Origin: Acidimicrobiaceae bacterium | GTDB lineage: Bacteria > Actinomycetota > Acidimicrobiia > Acidimicrobiales > Palsa-688 | Direction of reading: 5' to 3' | Assembly: GCA_003158835.1 (NCBI GenBank) | Contig: PMLI01000126.1 | Span: forward strand, 208 to 6,662 | DNA length: 6,455 nucleotides | Shown here: piece after piece, positions 5,586 to 6,455 of the stretch | Numbering within the stretch: the stretch's first letter is position 1 | How the letters are laid out: every line of letters begins with the position of its first letter | Notes under the pieces: generated by a model | The model's input: the letters and a program-made list of their open reading frames with translations, nothing else | Told to the model about the DNA's origin: nothing | The model's database searches: none | Position numbers and translations under genes: made by a program

Positions 5586-6273
5586 GCTCGGACAGCGCCA
5601 GGCGCTGGCGTCCGTCGGGGCCGAAGTTGCCAGGCGCCAGCCAGCGCCGGAAAGCCGCCTTCAGGCGGGGCCATTCGGCGTCGGTGACCGAGAACCAGGC
5701 CGTGTCACGGTTGCGGCCCCGGACCACCGACGCCTGGCGGAAGGTCCCTTCGTAGACGAAGCCGAGGCGGAGGGCGGCACGGCACGAGGGCCGGTTGAGA
5801 GCGTCGCATTTCCACTCGTAACGGCGGTAGCCGAGCTCGTCGAAGGCGGTCGCCATCATGACGGCCATGGCGTCTGTGGCTGCGGTCGTGCGCTGCAGGG
5901 CCGGGCTGAAGGCGAGGTGGCCCACCTCGATGGTGCCGTCCGCCGGGTTGACCCGCAGGAAGCTGGCCACGCCCACGGCACGGTCCTCGGCCACGACCGC
6001 GAAGAACATCGGGTCCGGGCCGCCGGCCACGCCGCCCAGCCAGGCGCGGTACGCCCCGAGGTCCTCGAACGGCCCGTAAGGGAGGTAAGTCCACATCCGC
6101 CCCTGCTCGTCCATGCGGTTGGCACGGTAGAGGTCCTCTCCGTGGCGGGCCGGATCCACAGGCTCCAGGCGGCACCACTGGCCTGTCAGTGTCGCCGCGA
6201 CCGGCGCCGGTCGGCGGGCCCAGTGGGGGACCGGCTCACCGACGGGCTGGCCGAGGTGGTTGTGGGGGGGCAT
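5545..6273 (-). CDS. GNAT N-acetyltransferase, RimJ/RimL-like
   Basis: Predicted acetyl-CoA-dependent N-acetyltransferase of 242 residues; cytosolic. The N-terminal segment NHLGQPVGEPVPHW, then RLEPVDPARHGEDLY and WTYLPYGPF, are hallmarks I recall for a GNAT subgroup related to RimJ/RimL that acts on small molecules or protein N-termini. The core follows: FFAVVAEDRAVGVASFLRVNP (about 90-110, beta strands), EVGHLAFSP, then QRTTAATDAM (about 127-136) in the acetyl-CoA-binding position, EWKCDALNRPSCRAALRLGF (153-172) and YEGTFRQ. The usual Arg after Ser in the N-x-x-S-R motif is Cys164 here. I chose ATG at 6273 because homologues begin just before HLGQP. Its AAGGAGG is only 1 nt from the ATG, which is unusually tight. 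The frame stays open upstream to 6444, but that extension crosses a repeat array and looks non-coding. The gene converges on, and overlaps by 41 bp, the PAS-GGDEF-EAL gene. The substrate cannot be read from sequence. Confidence 0.9.
   Translation of the reverse strand: MPPHNHLGQPVGEPVPHWARRPAPVAATLTGQWCRLEPVDPARHGEDLYRANRMDEQGRMWTYLPYGPFEDLGAYRAWLGGVAGGPDPMFFAVVAEDRAVGVASFLRVNPADGTIEVGHLAFSPALQRTTAATDAMAVMMATAFDELGYRRYEWKCDALNRPSCRAALRLGFVYEGTFRQASVVRGRNRDTAWFSVTDAEWPRLKAAFRRWLAPGNFGPDGRQRLALSELTRPRAWFPPAGP
5593..5610. terminator. Overlapping palindromes after the PAS-GGDEF-EAL stop; weak terminator candidate
   Basis: CAGCGCC-A-GGCGCTG (5593-5607) and CGCCAG-GCG-CTGGCG (5596-5610) are two perfect overlapping inverted repeats, starting 7 nt after the TGA at 5585 and lying inside the acetyltransferase coding sequence. 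A further CCAGGCGC copy is at 5630-5637. No T-run follows on the plus strand, so it is not a textbook intrinsic terminator, and the repeats may simply reflect Ala/Arg codons on the other strand. Confidence 0.25.
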
Positions 6274-6274
6274 C

Positions 6275-6281
6275 CCTCCTT
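6275..6281 (-). promoter_or_regulatory. Ribosome binding site very close to the acetyltransferase ATG
   Basis: Minus-strand AAGGAGG ends 1 nt before the ATG at 6273. A typical spacing is 5-9 nt, and no ATG, GTG or TTG follows in frame within the next 15 codons. A run of seven G (6264-6270, plus strand) sits directly inside the start of the gene, so a miscounted base would shift the apparent reading frame here. Confidence 0.5.
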
Positions 6282-6383
6282 GTCTACTCGCGCCGCACCG
6301 GGCCGTGCCGGCAAATTGGTCGCCGGCGCGACGGCCACGCCAGAGGGTGTTTGACAACGCCATGGAGCCGCCATAGAGTCCGT

Positions 6384-6422
6384 TGAAACCGATTTCTGAA
6401 ACGGATTGCTGAAACAAGTTTC
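6384..6422. repeat. Three tandem 13-bp TGAAAC repeats, probable operator array
   Basis: Three units follow each other without a gap: TGAAACCGATTTC (6384-6396), TGAAACGGATTGC (6397-6409) and TGAAACAAGTTTC (6410-6422). Each unit is T plus a 12-bp partial palindrome of form GAAAC-NN-GTTTC; the third is perfect, the first has one mismatch and the second two. Such repeated half-palindromes are typical of cooperative repressor sites such as those of TetR-type regulators; which regulator is unknown. The array lies 111 bp upstream of the acetyltransferase start and ends 22 bp before a possible rightward ATG at 6445. It is AT-richer than its surroundings. Confidence 0.6.
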
Positions 6423-6444
6423 TTAGGTCCACCAAAGGTTCCAT

Positions 6445-6455
6445 ATGACCCCGCA
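6445..6455 (+). CDS. Possible start of a rightward gene at the window edge
   Basis: ATG at 6445 with AAAGG (6434-6438) 6 nt upstream, and three complete codons (Met-Thr-Pro) before the sequence ends. Its support is position: it lies just downstream of the operator-like repeat array and divergent from the acetyltransferase, as an autoregulated repressor gene often is. Nothing can be said about the product. Confidence 0.2.

Noticed and set aside
6384..6422. CRISPR-like array, because the repeats contain GAAAC and GTTTC
   Set aside because: The units are only 13 bp, directly abutting and without spacers, so this cannot be a CRISPR array.
6274..6444. N-terminal extension of the acetyltransferase up to a Met at 6444
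   Set aside because: The extra 57 residues match no part of the GNAT family, cross the 13-bp repeat array, and precede the position where homologues start.

Overview
The window is a high-GC, actinobacterial-type chromosomal segment. The reasons are the strong G/C bias at third codon positions, GTG starts, compact intergenic gaps, and two GAF-ANTAR regulators of the kind common in Actinomycetota. The sequence styles of the transketolase and of the RimJ/RimL-type acetyltransferase would fit a lineage such as Acidimicrobiia, but that placement is recall-based inference. There are no tRNA or rRNA genes, insertion sequences or CRISPR arrays.

Layout, left to right. (1) A divergent transketolase gene runs leftward from 1940 and off the left edge; its 646 visible codons keep the thiamine-diphosphate and catalytic positions. 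(2) A 207-bp divergent intergenic region (1941-2147) holds the transketolase start signals and the leader of the next gene. (3) Two adjacent rightward genes (2212-2895 and 3006-3740) each encode a GAF sensor domain joined to an ANTAR RNA-binding domain. The first is preceded by a 24-codon ORF that has the best ribosome site in the area and overlaps it by 11 nt. (4) A rightward gene (3855-5585) encodes a cytosolic PAS-GGDEF-EAL protein for cyclic-di-GMP turnover, with an intact GGDEF motif and I-site but DNFG in place of DDFG in the EAL domain. (5) A leftward GNAT acetyltransferase (6273-5545) converges on it, and the two 3' ends overlap by 41 bp. (6) The right edge (6274-6455) is a regulatory region with three head-to-tail 13-bp repeats of TGAAAC type, probably operators serving the acetyltransferase, a gene beyond the edge, or both.

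How they may work together: the three rightward genes form a signalling cluster. Two ligand-gated RNA-binding proteins sit next to a sensor that makes or breaks cyclic-di-GMP. Two of the three intergenic leaders in this cluster contain inverted repeats able to pair with the Shine-Dalgarno sequence of the gene they precede, and the leader before the second ANTAR gene can form two successive hairpins. This suggests, but does not prove, RNA-level control by the ANTAR proteins of their own cluster. The transketolase and the acetyltransferase look like independent housekeeping or accessory neighbours.
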